NCBI GenBank assembly: GCA_913030785.1
Contig: CAJWER010000062.1
Location: 1 to 14,227, forward strand
Length of the DNA stretch: 14,227 nucleotides
From: an uncultured Chloroflexota bacterium
GTDB taxonomy: Bacteria; Chloroflexota; Dehalococcoidia; Lucifugimonadales; CAJWER01
Direction of reading: 5' to 3'
Part shown: piece after piece, positions 1-6,693 of the stretch
Numbering within the stretch: position 1 is the stretch's first letter
Layout of the letters: every line of letters begins with the position of its first letter
Notes under the pieces: model-generated
Told to the model about the DNA's origin: nothing
Databases searched by the model: none
The model's input: only the letters and a program-made list of their open reading frames with translations
Made by a program: the position numbers and the translations under genes

Positions 1-53
1 CACACGAGAGATCCGACGACAGAATTCGGCGGAAGTCTGAATGTACGGAGGCC

Positions 54-1034
54 ATGTTGCCCACAATGAAGGCCGGCGTTGCTACGGGTCTGGGCCAGCT
101 GCGCTGCGAGGAAGTACCGGCGCACGAACCGCAGCCTGGCAAGGTGTTGGTGCGGACGATCAAGGCATCGATCTGCGGCAGTGATCTGCACGTCGTCTAT
201 ATGGGATGGAATGTGGAGTCGTTTCCTCTGGCTAACGGCCATCCAGGGCACGAGGGCGTCGGAGAGGTCGTTGACGGCGGCGGCACCGGCTTTCTGCCTG
301 GAGAGCTGGTATTGACGGTCCCCTTCCCGACTACAGCCCACACCTTCTCCGAATACCAGCTCATAGACCCGGCCAGCCTGCTGCGCTTGCCAGACGGGCC
401 GCCGCTATCCCACATGCTAATGGCCCAACAGTTGGGCACCACGATTTTCGCCTCGCACAAGCTGCCCTCACTCGTCGGCAAGACTGTGGTAGTGCTAGGA
501 CAGGGCTCTGCTGGCCTGTTCCACGACTTCGTCCTGCGTCGGCTTGGCGCAGACCGAATCATCGTTGTCGAGCCTGTCGCCGAGCGCCGAGCCGCGGCCA
601 CGGCGATGGGAGTAGACGAGACTATCGACCTGACAGGCGCCGCGGCGACAAACGGGGTGATGGACCTGACTGATGGTAAAGGAGCGGACGTGGTGATCGA
701 GTCGGTGGGCAGTGTCGAGACGTTGAATCAATCCCTGCACATGGCGCGGCTAAAAGGGCAGGTAGTCGTCTTTGGGCTCCCTCCCACGGCAGAACATGTC
801 CCCTTCGACTGGGACGCGATGTTCCAAGGGCGCCTCACACTACATGCGGTCAGGGGCGCTCAAGAGGAGCCTGGTCTGCCGGATTTCAAGCTCGCGCTCG
901 ACTATATAGTCAAGGGGGAGATCGACGTGTCGCCGTTCGTAACCCACGACTACCCGATCTCGAGGATACAGGACGCCTTCGACATCGCATACTCACGCGA
1001 GGACGGCGCGCTGAAGGTTTCGCTTAGCTTTTAG
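54..1034 (+). CDS. Zinc-type medium-chain alcohol dehydrogenase family protein
   Basis: This 326-residue protein belongs to the medium-chain dehydrogenase/reductase (MDR) superfamily, cytosolic enzymes that oxidise alcohols or polyols with NAD(P). The N-terminal GroES-like domain carries the catalytic zinc ligands Cys41 (ICGSDLH, with Asp44) and His66-Glu67 (GHEGVGEV). The Rossmann domain has a GQGSAG loop at 149-154, and Glu173 at the end of the next strand suggests NAD rather than NADP. The four-cysteine structural-zinc lobe of classical alcohol dehydrogenases is absent. The start is ambiguous: a GGAGG at 47-51 lies only 2 nt before the ATG at 54, 5 nt before an in-frame TTG at 57 and 14 nt before the ATG at 66. 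The substrate cannot be read from sequence. The preceding 53 bases hold no complete gene, only possible ends of an upstream one. Family assignment is firm; the specific activity is unknown. Confidence 0.9.
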   Translation: MLPTMKAGVATGLGQLRCEEVPAHEPQPGKVLVRTIKASICGSDLHVVYMGWNVESFPLANGHPGHEGVGEVVDGGGTGFLPGELVLTVPFPTTAHTFSEYQLIDPASLLRLPDGPPLSHMLMAQQLGTTIFASHKLPSLVGKTVVVLGQGSAGLFHDFVLRRLGADRIIVVEPVAERRAAATAMGVDETIDLTGAAATNGVMDLTDGKGADVVIESVGSVETLNQSLHMARLKGQVVVFGLPPTAEHVPFDWDAMFQGRLTLHAVRGAQEEPGLPDFKLALDYIVKGEIDVSPFVTHDYPISRIQDAFDIAYSREDGALKVSLSF

Positions 1035-1089
1035 TTCACAATCCCAACGGCAGGGTCTTCGACGCGCCGCCTTTGGCCAACGTAGTCCT

Positions 1090-1302
1090 CTAGTTCGAGA
1101 GAATGTCGAAGATATTGCCGATCTTGCCGCCGGCGTGCATTCGATATACCTCTGTGTAGCCGCAGTTGGTGCACGACACCGTCGAGAATTTTTGGTTCTG
1201 GAGATTCATGAACCGAGAAAATCCCGAACCGGTCGTCCTGATTTCCCCAGTTTCGAATTCGGTTGCCTCGCACTTTGTACAGGAGTACTGCTGTTTTGCC
1301 AT
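1090..1302 (-). CDS. Small C4 zinc-ribbon nucleic-acid-binding-type protein
   Basis: This 70-residue protein starts MAKQQYSCTKC. It has two zinc-binding knuckles, Cys8-x2-Cys11 and Cys44-x2-Cys47 (the latter in SCTNCGYTEVY), and ends in the NIFDIL motif. This matches the family of small zinc-ribbon proteins annotated as predicted nucleic-acid-binding (DUF2082-like); the biochemical role is unknown. I chose the ATG at 1302 because GAAGGA (1313-1308) lies 5 nt upstream and because the longer in-frame start at 1338 adds only a basic, non-conserved-looking extension. The gene is convergent with the upstream dehydrogenase and divergent from the amidase. A near-perfect promoter sits about 70 nt upstream, so it is probably a monocistronic unit that is expressed well. 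Family recognition is good; function is not established. Confidence 0.85.
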   Translation of the reverse strand: MAKQQYSCTKCEATEFETGEIRTTGSGFSRFMNLQNQKFSTVSCTNCGYTEVYRMHAGGKIGNIFDILSN

Positions 1303-1307
1303 TGATT

Positions 1308-1313
1308 TCCTTC
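1308..1313 (-). promoter_or_regulatory. Ribosome binding site of the zinc-ribbon gene
   Basis: GAAGGA read on the minus strand, 5 nt before the ATG at 1302. It fixes the start of the 70-residue protein over the longer frame starting at 1338. Confidence 0.7.
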
Positions 1314-1370
1314 TTGGCCGTTGTTCCCATGCAAACAAGGGCGACTAGCATATAATCGTAACTCTCCTTC

Positions 1371-1399
1371 ATTGTATGGACGCCCCGAGACGCTGTCAA
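1371..1399 (-). promoter_or_regulatory. Sigma-70 promoter for the zinc-ribbon gene
   Basis: On the minus strand TTGACA (1399-1394) is followed after exactly 17 nt by TACAAT (1376-1371). This is a perfect -35 and a 5/6 -10 at optimal spacing. The predicted transcription start is near 1364, giving a leader of about 60 nt before the ATG at 1302. Confidence 0.7.
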
Positions 1400-1575
1400 A
1401 ATGTAAGGCACGGTCTCACCCTACCGGTGTCACGAAGAAGGCCGAAAGAAACCCCTCCCACCCGAACCCCACACCGCATTCCGTCGACGAAAATCCCGCA
1501 AGCGTCTCCATGTGACATTACACTGTCGGGCTGCTAAAAAGAGGTGTGCAAAACGGACAGAGTTTTTCGGGCATG

Positions 1576-1584
1576 TGGTACGAT
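1576..1584 (+). promoter_or_regulatory. Candidate extended -10 promoter for the amidase gene
   Basis: TGGTACGAT: an extended TGn followed by TACGAT (4/6 to consensus). No good -35 lies 16-18 nt upstream. The predicted start near 1591 would leave about 33 nt before the TTG at 1624. It would also exclude the GTG at 1546 from the transcript, which agrees with the chosen start. The evidence is weak. Confidence 0.3.
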
Positions 1585-1611
1585 TCCCGCGTTCCTATCT
1601 TCTTAGCGACC

Positions 1612-1618
1612 GAGGTGG
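1612..1618 (+). promoter_or_regulatory. Ribosome binding site deciding the amidase start
   Basis: GAGGTGG lies 5 nt before an in-frame TTG at 1624. The alternative GTG at 1546 has only an AGAGG abutting it, and the ATG at 1573 has none. Confidence 0.5.
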
Positions 1619-1623
1619 ATGAC

Positions 1624-3000
1624 TTGACGACGGCGCAACCCTACGAGATGACCGTTTCTCAGGCCTCCGAAGCCATAGCCCTGCGCTCACTCTCGCCCGT
1701 CGAATTGATGCGATCCCTCCTGGAACGTTCCAGCGCCCAAGACCCCGTGCTGCGAGTTTGGGAGACCCTTGACGAAGACGCGGCAATGGAGGCCGCGCGG
1801 CGCTCAGAGCAGGCGCTTTCCAAGAACGAAACGATCGGAAGACTCCAAGGCGTGCCCCTCGGAGTCAAGGACATCTTCAACACACAGGGCATGAGGACCA
1901 GTTCCGGTTCGCCCATATATGCTAACTTCGTCCCGGACCACGACTCGACAGCGGTGGCCCGCCTCAAGGGCGACGGCGCCATTGTTATGGGCAAAACCGT
2001 CACGACAGAGTTCGCCTCCTTCGATCCTCCGCCTACCCGCAATCCCTGGGGTCTCGACCACACGCCGGGCGGCTCAAGCAGCGGCTCAGCGGCAGGCGTC
2101 GCCGCTCGCATGTTCCCCGCTGCCCTCGGCTCCCAAACCGCCGGCTCGGTACTGCGCCCGGCCTCCTACAACGGCGTCGTCGGATTCAAGCCCACGCTCG
2201 GACGCATCAGCAGACACGGCGTGTTTACGGTCTCGTGGTCCGTCGACACTCTCGGCTACTTCACCAGGTCTGTAGAAGACGCTGCACTGCTCTTGGATGT
2301 CCTTGCCGGGCACGATCCCTTGGACACAGCATCATCCGACACACCAGTAGAGCCATACCGCCAGGCCGCGACGGCGGGAGGGAAGCCACCTCGTATCGGA
2401 CTGGTTCGCGACTTTTTCTTCGAGCGGGCGGATGCCGACGTCCGTAATCACACCGAACGGGTGGCCGCTACACTCGCCGATGCCGGCGCGCACGTCGAGG
2501 AGATCCGGGTCTCGGCGGACTTCGACGATATGCTTGCAGCTCACCGCGTAGTGATGTCCGTGGAGATGGCGGCGGTCCATCAGCAGGTCTTCGAGACGCG
2601 TGCTGACGACTACGCGCCGCACGCAAGGGAGACCATCGAGGCGGGCCTGCTCCTGCCAGGCATCACATATGTACAGTCCCAGCGCATACGCCGACGGTTT
2701 CGCAGGAGCATGGAAAAGGCCGCCAGCGCCTGTGACATACTGCTCACCCCGACAACGGCAACGCCCGCTCCTCGCGATCTCGGTACCACCGGCGATCCGT
2801 GGTTCCAAACGCCGTGGACCACAGTGGGTTTCCCAACGATCACCCTGCCTTGCGGCTTAAGCTCCGATGGGATGCCTCTAGGAATTCAACTCGCAACAGG
2901 TCGATTTTCAGAGTCCAAATTGCTGGCGGCCGCCAGCTGGTGCGAGACAGTCTTGGGGAAGGACGGCGAGGCGTGGTCGACGCCGCCCGATCGAAACTAG
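1624..3000 (+). CDS. Amidase-signature family hydrolase
   Basis: This is a cytosolic amidase-signature (AS) enzyme that would cleave a C-N amide bond using a Ser-cisSer-Lys triad; the substrate is unknown. From the TTG start the protein has 458 residues, normal for the family. Lys82 lies in GVPLGVKDIF, the cis-Ser is Ser151 in PGGSSSGSAAG, and the nucleophile Ser175 lies in GSQTAGSVLRP, 24 residues later as in characterised members. NGVVGFKPT follows at about 184-192. The Gln in GSQTAGS, where GatA-type enzymes usually have Asp (GSDTGGS), argues against GatA. So does the absence of gatB or gatC nearby. The start is a choice: TTG at 1624 has a well-placed GAGGTGG, while the GTG at 1546 would add 26 residues that do not look like the family N-terminus. 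It stands alone between the zinc-ribbon gene and tig. Confidence 0.9.
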   Translation: MTTAQPYEMTVSQASEAIALRSLSPVELMRSLLERSSAQDPVLRVWETLDEDAAMEAARRSEQALSKNETIGRLQGVPLGVKDIFNTQGMRTSSGSPIYANFVPDHDSTAVARLKGDGAIVMGKTVTTEFASFDPPPTRNPWGLDHTPGGSSSGSAAGVAARMFPAALGSQTAGSVLRPASYNGVVGFKPTLGRISRHGVFTVSWSVDTLGYFTRSVEDAALLLDVLAGHDPLDTASSDTPVEPYRQAATAGGKPPRIGLVRDFFFERADADVRNHTERVAATLADAGAHVEEIRVSADFDDMLAAHRVVMSVEMAAVHQQVFETRADDYAPHARETIEAGLLLPGITYVQSQRIRRRFRRSMEKAASACDILLTPTTATPAPRDLGTTGDPWFQTPWTTVGFPTITLPCGLSSDGMPLGIQLATGRFSESKLLAAASWCETVLGKDGEAWSTPPDRN

Positions 3001-3224
3001 GGGTTTGGAGCCTAAAACAGACCTCTGGAACAATAAAAGAACCCATTCGTGGCGATTCGATTTCCGAGCATCGACCGACCTGACATGAGCAACAATCACG
3101 ACCTGAGCTGGATTTGGGTGAAAAAACCGGTTGCCACCCTGAAATTGGGCCTTGAATCTATGGCGAGAGTGTTTTCCAGCACGCGATTTGGGAGAATACA
3201 CGTTGTTTCTGTCGAATAGCCCCA

Positions 3225-3233
3225 TGCTATAAT
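3225..3233 (+). promoter_or_regulatory. Extended -10 promoter of the tig-clpP-clpX operon
   Basis: TGCTATAAT contains a perfect TATAAT (3228-3233) preceded by the extended TGn motif. A poor -35, TTGTTT at 3203-3208, lies 19 nt upstream, so recognition would rest mainly on the extended -10. The predicted transcription start is near 3240, giving a leader of about 20 nt before the TTG at 3260. The rest of the 3001-3224 spacer holds no gene I can support. Confidence 0.65.
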
Positions 3234-3249
3234 GTGATCATCCCCAGTT

Positions 3250-3253
3250 GGAG
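3250..3253 (+). promoter_or_regulatory. Ribosome binding site deciding the tig start
   Basis: GGAG lies 6 nt before TTG 3260. The earlier in-frame TTG at 3248 overlaps this site and has no Shine-Dalgarno of its own, so translation most likely starts at 3260 (MKITQDEAVD). Confidence 0.6.
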
Positions 3254-3259
3254 CCGTAC

Positions 3260-4624
3260 TTGAAGATAACCCAAGACGAGGCAGTGGACCGTCAGACTAT
3301 CCTCCACATCGAGTTGGAGGACGAGGACTTGGCCCCGTACCTCGACCGCTCATACCGCAAGCTGGCACAGCAGCTGTCGATCCCGGGCTTTCGCAAAGGC
3401 AAGGCGCCACGGGCCGTCGTGGAGAGTTTCGTCGGACGAGAGAGCCTCATCCACGAGTCTCTCGACGACATGTTGCCAGTAATGACGCAGCGCGCCATCG
3501 ATGAGCAAGAGATCGAGGCCGCCGGCACGCCGGCCGTCGAGATTGTCGAGCTCGATCCCGTCACCGTCAAAGCCACGGTTCCGCTGATTCCAGAAGTGGA
3601 CCTGGGCGCTTACAAAGACATCCGGCTCGACGATACCCCCGTCGAAATCACCAGCGAAGACGTGGATGGCAGGCTGGGCGAGCTCCAAGACCAGGCATCG
3701 TCCTGGGAGCCGGTGGAGCGAGAAGTGGCAGCCGGCGACATGACGACCATGGACGTCAAAGGCCACGTCGACGAAGAATACATCCTGAACAACGAGGACG
3801 CGGTGTACGTCGTCGATCTTGAGAGCACGCTGCCATTCGCAGGCTTCAGCGAACAACTCGTTGGGATGGAGGTCGGTGTCGAAAAAGAGTTCACGCTGAA
3901 GGTACCCGACGACCACGCCGACAACCGTTTTGCGGGCCACGATGTCCACATGAGCGTCACCGTGAAAGACGTCAAGGAGCGACTGCGTCCCGAGTTGGAC
4001 GACGAGTTCGCCAAAAGCGTCGGCGACGGCTACGAGACATTTGTTGAGCTTCGGGAAAGTACGGAGGCTGAGATCAAGACGCAGGCAGAGGAGGCGCAGG
4101 CGGCACAGTACCGCGAGTCTGCCCTCGACGCACTAGTCAGTGGAGGCACCTTCGAGGTGGCCCCGATGCTAATCGACCACGAGGTCGAGCACATGGTTGA
4201 CCGAAGGGACCGCTTCGTGGAGCGGCTTGAAGTCAGTATGGACGACTATCTGCGCTATACCGGCAAGAGCGACGAAGAGATGAAGCTCGAGATGCGCGAG
4301 CACGCGATGGAGAGATTCACGCGCTCGTACGCCCTGTCCAACCTGGCAGAGGCGGAGAATATCGTTATACCGGACGAAGAGATAGACGAACGGATCAAGG
4401 AGCTTGAGGCTGCTCGAGAAGGCGAGGAAAATACCCCCGAGGACCAGTCGGAGGTCGACCTGAATTCGGAGGCGGCGCGGACTTCGATCAAGGAATCGCT
4501 GCTCGTAAGCAAGTCACTGGACCGGCTCGTAAGAATTGCCAAGGGCGATGAGACCACCGAGGCGTCAAAGGCAGACGATGTGGAACCGGATGAGGGAGGC
4601 GACACAGACAATGCAGAGTCCTGA
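3260..4624 (+). CDS. tig: Trigger factor, ribosome-associated chaperone
   Basis: Trigger factor binds the ribosome at the exit tunnel and shields nascent chains. From the TTG at 3260 the protein has 454 residues, typical for the family. The N-terminal ribosome-binding domain carries the signature GFRKGKAP at 43-50. A FKBP-type peptidyl-prolyl isomerase domain follows at about 155-240, with FAGFSEQLVGM at about 193-203. The helical C-terminal chaperone arms run from about 245 to 430. The last ~25 residues form a very acidic, probably disordered tail. It is the first gene of the tig-clpP-clpX operon, directly behind an extended -10 promoter. Its last 14 nt overlap the start of clpP, which suggests translational coupling. 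The assignment is firm; the only uncertainty is which of two adjacent TTG codons is used. Confidence 0.96.
   Translation: MKITQDEAVDRQTILHIELEDEDLAPYLDRSYRKLAQQLSIPGFRKGKAPRAVVESFVGRESLIHESLDDMLPVMTQRAIDEQEIEAAGTPAVEIVELDPVTVKATVPLIPEVDLGAYKDIRLDDTPVEITSEDVDGRLGELQDQASSWEPVEREVAAGDMTTMDVKGHVDEEYILNNEDAVYVVDLESTLPFAGFSEQLVGMEVGVEKEFTLKVPDDHADNRFAGHDVHMSVTVKDVKERLRPELDDEFAKSVGDGYETFVELRESTEAEIKTQAEEAQAAQYRESALDALVSGGTFEVAPMLIDHEVEHMVDRRDRFVERLEVSMDDYLRYTGKSDEEMKLEMREHAMERFTRSYALSNLAEAENIVIPDEEIDERIKELEAAREGEENTPEDQSEVDLNSEAARTSIKESLLVSKSLDRLVRIAKGDETTEASKADDVEPDEGGDTDNAES
4592..4599 (+). promoter_or_regulatory. Ribosome binding site of clpP inside the 3' end of tig
   Basis: GAGGGAGG lies 11 nt before the ATG at 4611, entirely within the tig coding sequence. 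The spacing is long, but it supports this ATG over in-frame starts further upstream, such as the one at 4536. Confidence 0.55.
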
Positions 4625-5234
4625 AAATATCATTCCGATGGTGGTCGAAAGCGGCGCCCGGGGTGAGCGAGCATACGACATCTACTCTCTTCTCCTAAAG
4701 GAGAGGATCATATTCCTGGGCACCCCAATAAATGACCAGGTGGCGAACGCCATCATTGCCCAGTTCCTGTTCCTGGAGCGGGAAGACCCGGACCGGGACA
4801 TCAACCTGTACGTGAACTCACCTGGCGGCTCGGTCTATGCCGGCCTGGCGATTATCGACGCGATGAACATGATTCGACCTGACATCGCGACCTACTGTGT
4901 CGGTATGGCTGCCAGCTTTGGCACTGTCATTCTGTGCTCGGGCGCCGAGGGCAAGCGTTACGCGCTGCCAAATGCAACCGTCATGATGCACCAGGTGATG
5001 GGCGGCGTGCAGGGCCAGGCGTCCGACCTCGAAATTCACGCGCGAGAAGCGCTGAGGCTGCAGGCCACAATCCGCAACATCTTCGTGGAGAAGACCGGAC
5101 AGACCAGTGAAAAGATCTCCCAGGACACCGACCGTGACTACTTCATGACTGCCCTGGAAGCGAAGGAATACGGGCTGATTGACGACGTGCTCACGGGCCG
5201 GGACGATGATGAAGAAGAGGCCGCCGCGGACTAG
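4611..5234 (+). CDS. clpP: ATP-dependent Clp protease proteolytic subunit
   Basis: ClpP forms the barrel-shaped serine protease chamber that degrades polypeptides fed in by ClpX or related unfoldases. The 207-residue protein has the complete triad: Ser102 (GMAASFG), His127 (MMHQ) and Asp176 (DRDYFMT). Their spacings of 25 and 49 residues equal those in E. coli ClpP. SPGGSVYAG at 70-78 is the oxyanion/substrate-strand region. The C-terminus is a short acidic stretch (RDDDEEEAAAD) beyond the conserved fold. The start at 4611 lies 14 nt inside tig and gives a normal N-terminus (MQSPENIIPMVVE). The gene lies between tig and clpX, the classical arrangement, so all three are probably co-transcribed. 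Confidence 0.97.
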   Translation: MQSPENIIPMVVESGARGERAYDIYSLLLKERIIFLGTPINDQVANAIIAQFLFLEREDPDRDINLYVNSPGGSVYAGLAIIDAMNMIRPDIATYCVGMAASFGTVILCSGAEGKRYALPNATVMMHQVMGGVQGQASDLEIHAREALRLQATIRNIFVEKTGQTSEKISQDTDRDYFMTALEAKEYGLIDDVLTGRDDDEEEAAAD

Positions 5235-5279
5235 ATACTAGCCGCCATTCAGCTAAACTCCACCTAGCGAGAGGGGCAT

Positions 5280-6581
5280 ATGCCAACGTCGAGGAGCGGC
5301 CAGAGCACATATCACTGCTCTTTCTGCGGAAAAGCCCAGGGACAGGTAAAACGGCTCATCGCCGGTCCTGATCGGGTGTTCATTTGCGACGAGTGCGTCG
5401 CGCTCTGTGGGCAGATCATCACGGAGGAAAGTCCGGCTGCGCCCGCGCGCAACACCACTGGCCTGATGGCCAAGGGCGTCAGCCCCAAGTGGCTGTACCA
5501 GCAACTCAACGAGTACGTCGTCGACCAGCAGAGAGCCAAGAAGGTACTCAGCGTCGCCGTCTACAACCACTACAAGCGCGTCTGGTCGAACCAGAAGTCC
5601 GACCAGGTCGAGCTACAAAAAGCCAATATCCTGATGTTGGGGCCAGCGGGCTCAGGTAAAACGCTACTGGCCCAGACCCTGGCAAAGGTTCTGGACGTAC
5701 CCTTCGCCATCGCCGACGCAACTTCGCTGACCGAGGCGGGATACGTGGGCGAGGACGTGGAGAACATCCTGCTCCGCCTGATCCAGGCCGCCGATTTCGA
5801 TGTCGCACGAGCCGAGCAGGGCATCATATACATCGACGAGATCGACAAGATCGCCCGCAAGAGCCCCAACCCGTCCATTACCAGGGACGTGTCCGGCGAG
5901 GGCGTGCAGCAGGCGCTGCTCAAGATCGTCGAAGGAACCGTGGCCAACGTGCCGCCCCAGGGCGGTCGCAAGCACCCGCACCAGGACTTCCTCCAGATCA
6001 AGACCGACAACATTCTTTTCATGTGTGGCGGAGCCTTCGAGGGGCTCGGAGAGATCGTCGAGCGCCGCGTATCGAAGGACAAGACCAGCATCGGATTCAG
6101 TTCCCGAAGCAAGGGAACTGAGGATGTCGACACGGACATCGGCCTGCTGGATCAGGTCATCGCAGATGACCTGCTCAACTACGGGTTCATCCCGGAACTA
6201 GTCGGACGCCTCCCCGTAACTGTCGGGCTATCCAAGTTGGATCAGGACGCGCTCATCAAGGTCCTCACCGAGCCCAAGGACGCACTGGTCAAACAGTACC
6301 AGGCCTTGTTCAGCATGGACGAAGTCGAGCTTGAGTTTTCGGAAAAGGCCCTCGTAGCTACGGCCGAGGAGGCACTCAAACAGGGCACCGGCGCCCGCGG
6401 TCTACGGTCCGTCCTCGAAAGCACCCTGTTGGATGTCATGTACGAGCTGCCGTCTATGAGCGGGGTTTCTCGCTGCTCGGTCGACGAGGACGCGATATAT
6501 GGCACTGGGGAAGTCACCCTGGTCACGGAAAACGCGGAGCCCGTCAGGCTAGAGCCGTCTGTGGAGCAAAAGTCAGCCTAG
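5280..6581 (+). CDS. clpX: ATP-dependent Clp protease ATP-binding subunit ClpX
   Basis: ClpX is the hexameric AAA+ unfoldase that recognises substrates and threads them into ClpP. The 433-residue protein has an N-terminal C4 zinc-binding domain (Cys13, Cys16, Cys36, Cys39). Walker A is GPAGSGKT at 121-128, pore loop 1 GYVG at 155-158, and Walker B IIYIDEIDK at 182-190. The RKH loop lies at 230-232, the ClpP-docking IGF motif at 271-273, the arginine finger at about Arg310 (ELVGRLP), and sensor 2 GARGLR at 371-376. All functional elements are present; the only oddity is Ala instead of the usual Thr in Walker A. It starts 45 nt after clpP, with a G-rich AGAGGGG stretch just before the ATG, and is the last gene before a strong terminator. 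Confidence 0.97.
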   Translation: MPTSRSGQSTYHCSFCGKAQGQVKRLIAGPDRVFICDECVALCGQIITEESPAAPARNTTGLMAKGVSPKWLYQQLNEYVVDQQRAKKVLSVAVYNHYKRVWSNQKSDQVELQKANILMLGPAGSGKTLLAQTLAKVLDVPFAIADATSLTEAGYVGEDVENILLRLIQAADFDVARAEQGIIYIDEIDKIARKSPNPSITRDVSGEGVQQALLKIVEGTVANVPPQGGRKHPHQDFLQIKTDNILFMCGGAFEGLGEIVERRVSKDKTSIGFSSRSKGTEDVDTDIGLLDQVIADDLLNYGFIPELVGRLPVTVGLSKLDQDALIKVLTEPKDALVKQYQALFSMDEVELEFSEKALVATAEEALKQGTGARGLRSVLESTLLDVMYELPSMSGVSRCSVDEDAIYGTGEVTLVTENAEPVRLEPSVEQKSA

Positions 6582-6604
6582 TATACCGTATACCTTTGAT
6601 ATCG

Positions 6605-6643
6605 AAAGAGCCCGCTCCCTTACAGGGGAGTGGGCTCTTTTTT
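6605..6643 (+). terminator. Intrinsic terminator of the tig-clpP-clpX operon
   Basis: A 15-bp stem pairs 6605-6619 (AAAGAGCCCGCTCCC) with 6626-6640, with one G-T wobble and the 6-nt loop TTACAG. It runs into six T residues (6638-6643). It starts 24 nt after the clpX stop. On the opposite strand the stem is followed by only three T residues, so termination of the converging rhomboid transcript here would be weaker. Confidence 0.92.
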
Positions 6644-6693
6644 GTTCATCGCATGGATATGCAAGACTACCGATATGCACTTCCTGATCCTAT

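Larger units (their letters stand above)
1303..1623. other. Divergent intergenic region between the zinc-ribbon gene and the amidase gene
   Basis: This 321-nt spacer holds no gene I can support. On the minus strand it carries a near-consensus promoter (1371-1399) and the ribosome binding site of the zinc-ribbon gene. On the plus strand it carries a weaker extended -10 candidate (1576-1584) and a GAGGTGG ribosome binding site (1612-1618) for the amidase. A GTG at 1546 opens the same frame as the amidase, so part of this spacer could be coding if that start were used, but it lacks a well-spaced Shine-Dalgarno. The middle part, about 1411-1530, is CA-rich and shows nothing I recognise. Confidence 0.6.

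Noticed and set aside
1031..1411. 126-codon open frame on the minus strand over the zinc-ribbon gene
   Set aside because: It overlaps the recognisable C4 protein out of frame, has no family features, and its early part lies upstream of the predicted transcription start.
3350..3949. 199-codon open frame antisense to tig
   Set aside because: It lies wholly opposite a well-conserved trigger factor gene and reads like the complement of GC-rich codons, with no domain.
5570..6139. 189-codon open frame antisense to clpX
   Set aside because: Serine/arginine-rich composition typical of a shadow frame; clpX is unambiguous here.
6581..6593. Tandem GTATAC-C-GTATAC after clpX
   Set aside because: Only two 6-bp palindromes next to the stop codon, with no promoter or regulator context; probably chance.
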